Shown: piece by piece, positions 21,547-22,510 of the stretch
Layout: every line of letters starts with the position of its first letter
Numbering within the stretch: position 1 is the stretch's first letter
Assembly (NCBI GenBank): GCA_964646345.1
Contig: CAZYDU010000009.1
Location: forward strand, 1 to 22,510
DNA length: 22,510 nucleotides
Reading direction: 5' to 3'
DNA from: RGIG1681 sp964646345
GTDB taxonomy: Bacteria > Bacillota > Clostridia > Christensenellales > UBA1242
Position numbers and translations under genes: made by a program
Notes under the pieces: generated by a model
Database searches by the model: none
Told to the model about the DNA's origin: nothing
Seen by the model: only the letters and a program-made list of their open reading frames with translations

Positions 21547-22206
21547 ATGGAAAAGTTATATATAAAACCACGATTTAGAAAATTAAATGAAAACGAATAT
21601 ATGTTGTTTTGGGAATCACTAAGAGATGCACGTAAAATCAATAGCCACGGCGACTATGTATTGCTTAGAGAAAAAGAAAGTTACAAAACCACCCAAAATT
21701 TCTTGCTTGGTAATGGAATTTCCGGATTTGCAATTATGGACTATGAAATGATTTCCGCACACAAAAACAACAAGAAAGCAAAAGAATCAAATGTTCAACA
21801 TATTTTGCCAAAAATGGTTAGATGTGCTTTTAAGTATGGTGCAAGATATTGTGATTGCTATGGCGAATTCTTGGCAAACTATTACAGCAAAAGCGGTTTC
21901 ATCGCGGTAGCAAAAATTGCTTTTTGCGACCTTATGGATAATCCCGACTGGAATTACGAACAACACGGCATGCCTATGGCTTATTTTCTAGTTCGTGGTG
22001 TGAGAAACATTGCCGAGCTTGACCGACTAAAAAGTTCAGGACAAATTCAGGGATTCGATGCCGTAAAAGACTATATTCCTCAAATCCGAACTTTTGAAGA
22101 ATGCGAAAAGTATCGTGCAGAAGTCTACAATAAAATTAGTCGTCTTGGATATAAAAATAGACTTGAAGCTATCAAAAATATTGGCAAGTCTAATACAAAA
22201 TTTTAA
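21547..22206 (+). CDS. Weakly GNAT-like protein of unknown function
   Basis: 219 residues. A first helix-rich segment, EYMLFWESLRDARKI, is followed by strands around GISGFAIMDYEMISAH (58-73). A helix comes next, ILPKMVRCAFKYGARYCDCYGE, and then LANYYSKSGFIAVAKIAFCDL (109-129), in which Y-x-K-S-G-F resembles the end of a GNAT fold, where the chain often reads LYxxxGF. DNPDWNYEQHGMP and FLVRGV follow. No convincing acetyl-CoA loop (Q/R-x-x-G-x-G/A) is seen, so enzymatic activity is uncertain. The C-terminal 45 residues are charged and helical. The ATG has no ribosome site and is close to a promoter, suggesting a leaderless message. It could function with the upstream small protein, but only proximity supports this. 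Confidence 0.6.
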   Translation: MEKLYIKPRFRKLNENEYMLFWESLRDARKINSHGDYVLLREKESYKTTQNFLLGNGISGFAIMDYEMISAHKNNKKAKESNVQHILPKMVRCAFKYGARYCDCYGEFLANYYSKSGFIAVAKIAFCDLMDNPDWNYEQHGMPMAYFLVRGVRNIAELDRLKSSGQIQGFDAVKDYIPQIRTFEECEKYRAEVYNKISRLGYKNRLEAIKNIGKSNTKF

Positions 22207-22388
22207 AAACATTTATTTTTTTAATTTCCAATCTTCTACCTTGATTTTGTAAATGTATTTTGCAAATAGAATTGTAATGTTAATCAGCTTTGCTAAATCA
22301 AATTCCAAATAACTAGATTAATAAATACCAATTAAATAATAGTTTCCAATAATTTTTGCAAAGATTTTGAAGTTTTTTGTAAAAATTA

Positions 22389-22417
22389 TTGACAAATTAA
22401 ACAGGGTTTGCTATTAT
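22389..22417 (+). promoter_or_regulatory. tRNA-Ala promoter
   Basis: TTGACA (22389-22394), 17-bp spacer, TATTAT (22412-22417), about 31 bases ahead of the tRNA. The 182 bases from 22207 to here hold nothing else that I can support. Confidence 0.85.
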
Positions 22418-22442
22418 ATAAGAGCATTTTGAATAGCAAACC
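22405..22442. repeat. 11-bp inverted repeat over the tRNA-Ala promoter
   Basis: GGTTTGCTATT (22405-22415) and AATAGCAAACC (22432-22442) are exact reverse complements with a 16-base loop. The left arm covers the first bases of the -10 box and the right arm ends six bases before the tRNA. Confidence 0.7.
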
Positions 22443-22448
22443 ATATAT

Positions 22449-22510
22449 GGGGGTATAGCTCAGCTGGCTAGAGCGCCTGCCTTGCAAGCAGGAGGTCATC
22501 GGTTCGATTC
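22449..22510 (+). tRNA. tRNA-Ala, anticodon TGC (5' part, cut by window edge)
   Basis: 62 bases are present: acceptor GGGGGTA, D-arm GCTC-AGCTGGCTA-GAGC, anticodon stem CCTGC / GCAGG with loop CTTGCAA (anticodon TGC), variable loop, and the first part of the T-arm GGTTCGATTC. The acceptor 3' strand lies outside the window. More tRNAs or an rRNA operon may follow. Confidence 0.94.

Overview
The window is AT-rich (roughly 30% GC by eye) and reads as a chromosome segment of an endospore-forming, low-GC Bacillota, most likely an uncultured clostridial relative. The main reasons are a full-length spoIIE next to tilS, purine-rich AGGAG ribosome sites, TTGACA/TATAAT promoters, and the YitT, TtcA and YjzC-like gene set. 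I see no prophage, IS or CRISPR. No gene-free stretch exceeds 300 bases.

Layout. 1-1202 (-): an ABC exporter cut by the window edge. 1359-4920 (+): a RadC-like JAMM protein and a type IIA Ca2+-ATPase. 4964-9677 (-): spoIIE and tilS, then a 35-residue membrane peptide abutting an unknown membrane-anchored protein; these last two have their own near-consensus promoter at the tilS stop codon. 9836-11813 (-): a six-span SHOCT membrane protein and aspartate-semialdehyde dehydrogenase. 11862-13018 (+): a short aspartate kinase and a YjzC-like peptide. 13050-14660 (-): TtcA-family tRNA thiolase and an AlkD-like glycosylase. 14796-17275 (+): DUF4186 protein and two tandem alpha/beta-hydrolase paralogues, one with Ser and one with Cys as nucleophile. 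17499-20632 (+): tyrS, a zinc-ribbon/TPR membrane protein, and a YitT-family gene split by an in-frame TAG. 20657-20950: terminators, a GC-rich stretch with a decayed tRNA 3' end, and tRNA-Arg(ACG) (-). 21113-22206 (+): two small unknown genes, the second weakly GNAT-like. 22449-22510: 5' part of tRNA-Ala(UGC).

How it fits together. asd and lysC encode the first two steps of the aspartate pathway (DAP/lysine, threonine) and are divergent across 48 bp. tilS, ttcA, tyrS and the tRNAs are translation genes. spoIIE links the segment to sporulation. The most unusual features are (i) at least four genes whose -10 box lies 5-9 bases from the ATG with no ribosome site, implying leaderless mRNAs; (ii) the Ser/Cys hydrolase pair; (iii) the TAG inside the YitT-family gene; (iv) the tiny membrane peptide under an almost perfect promoter.
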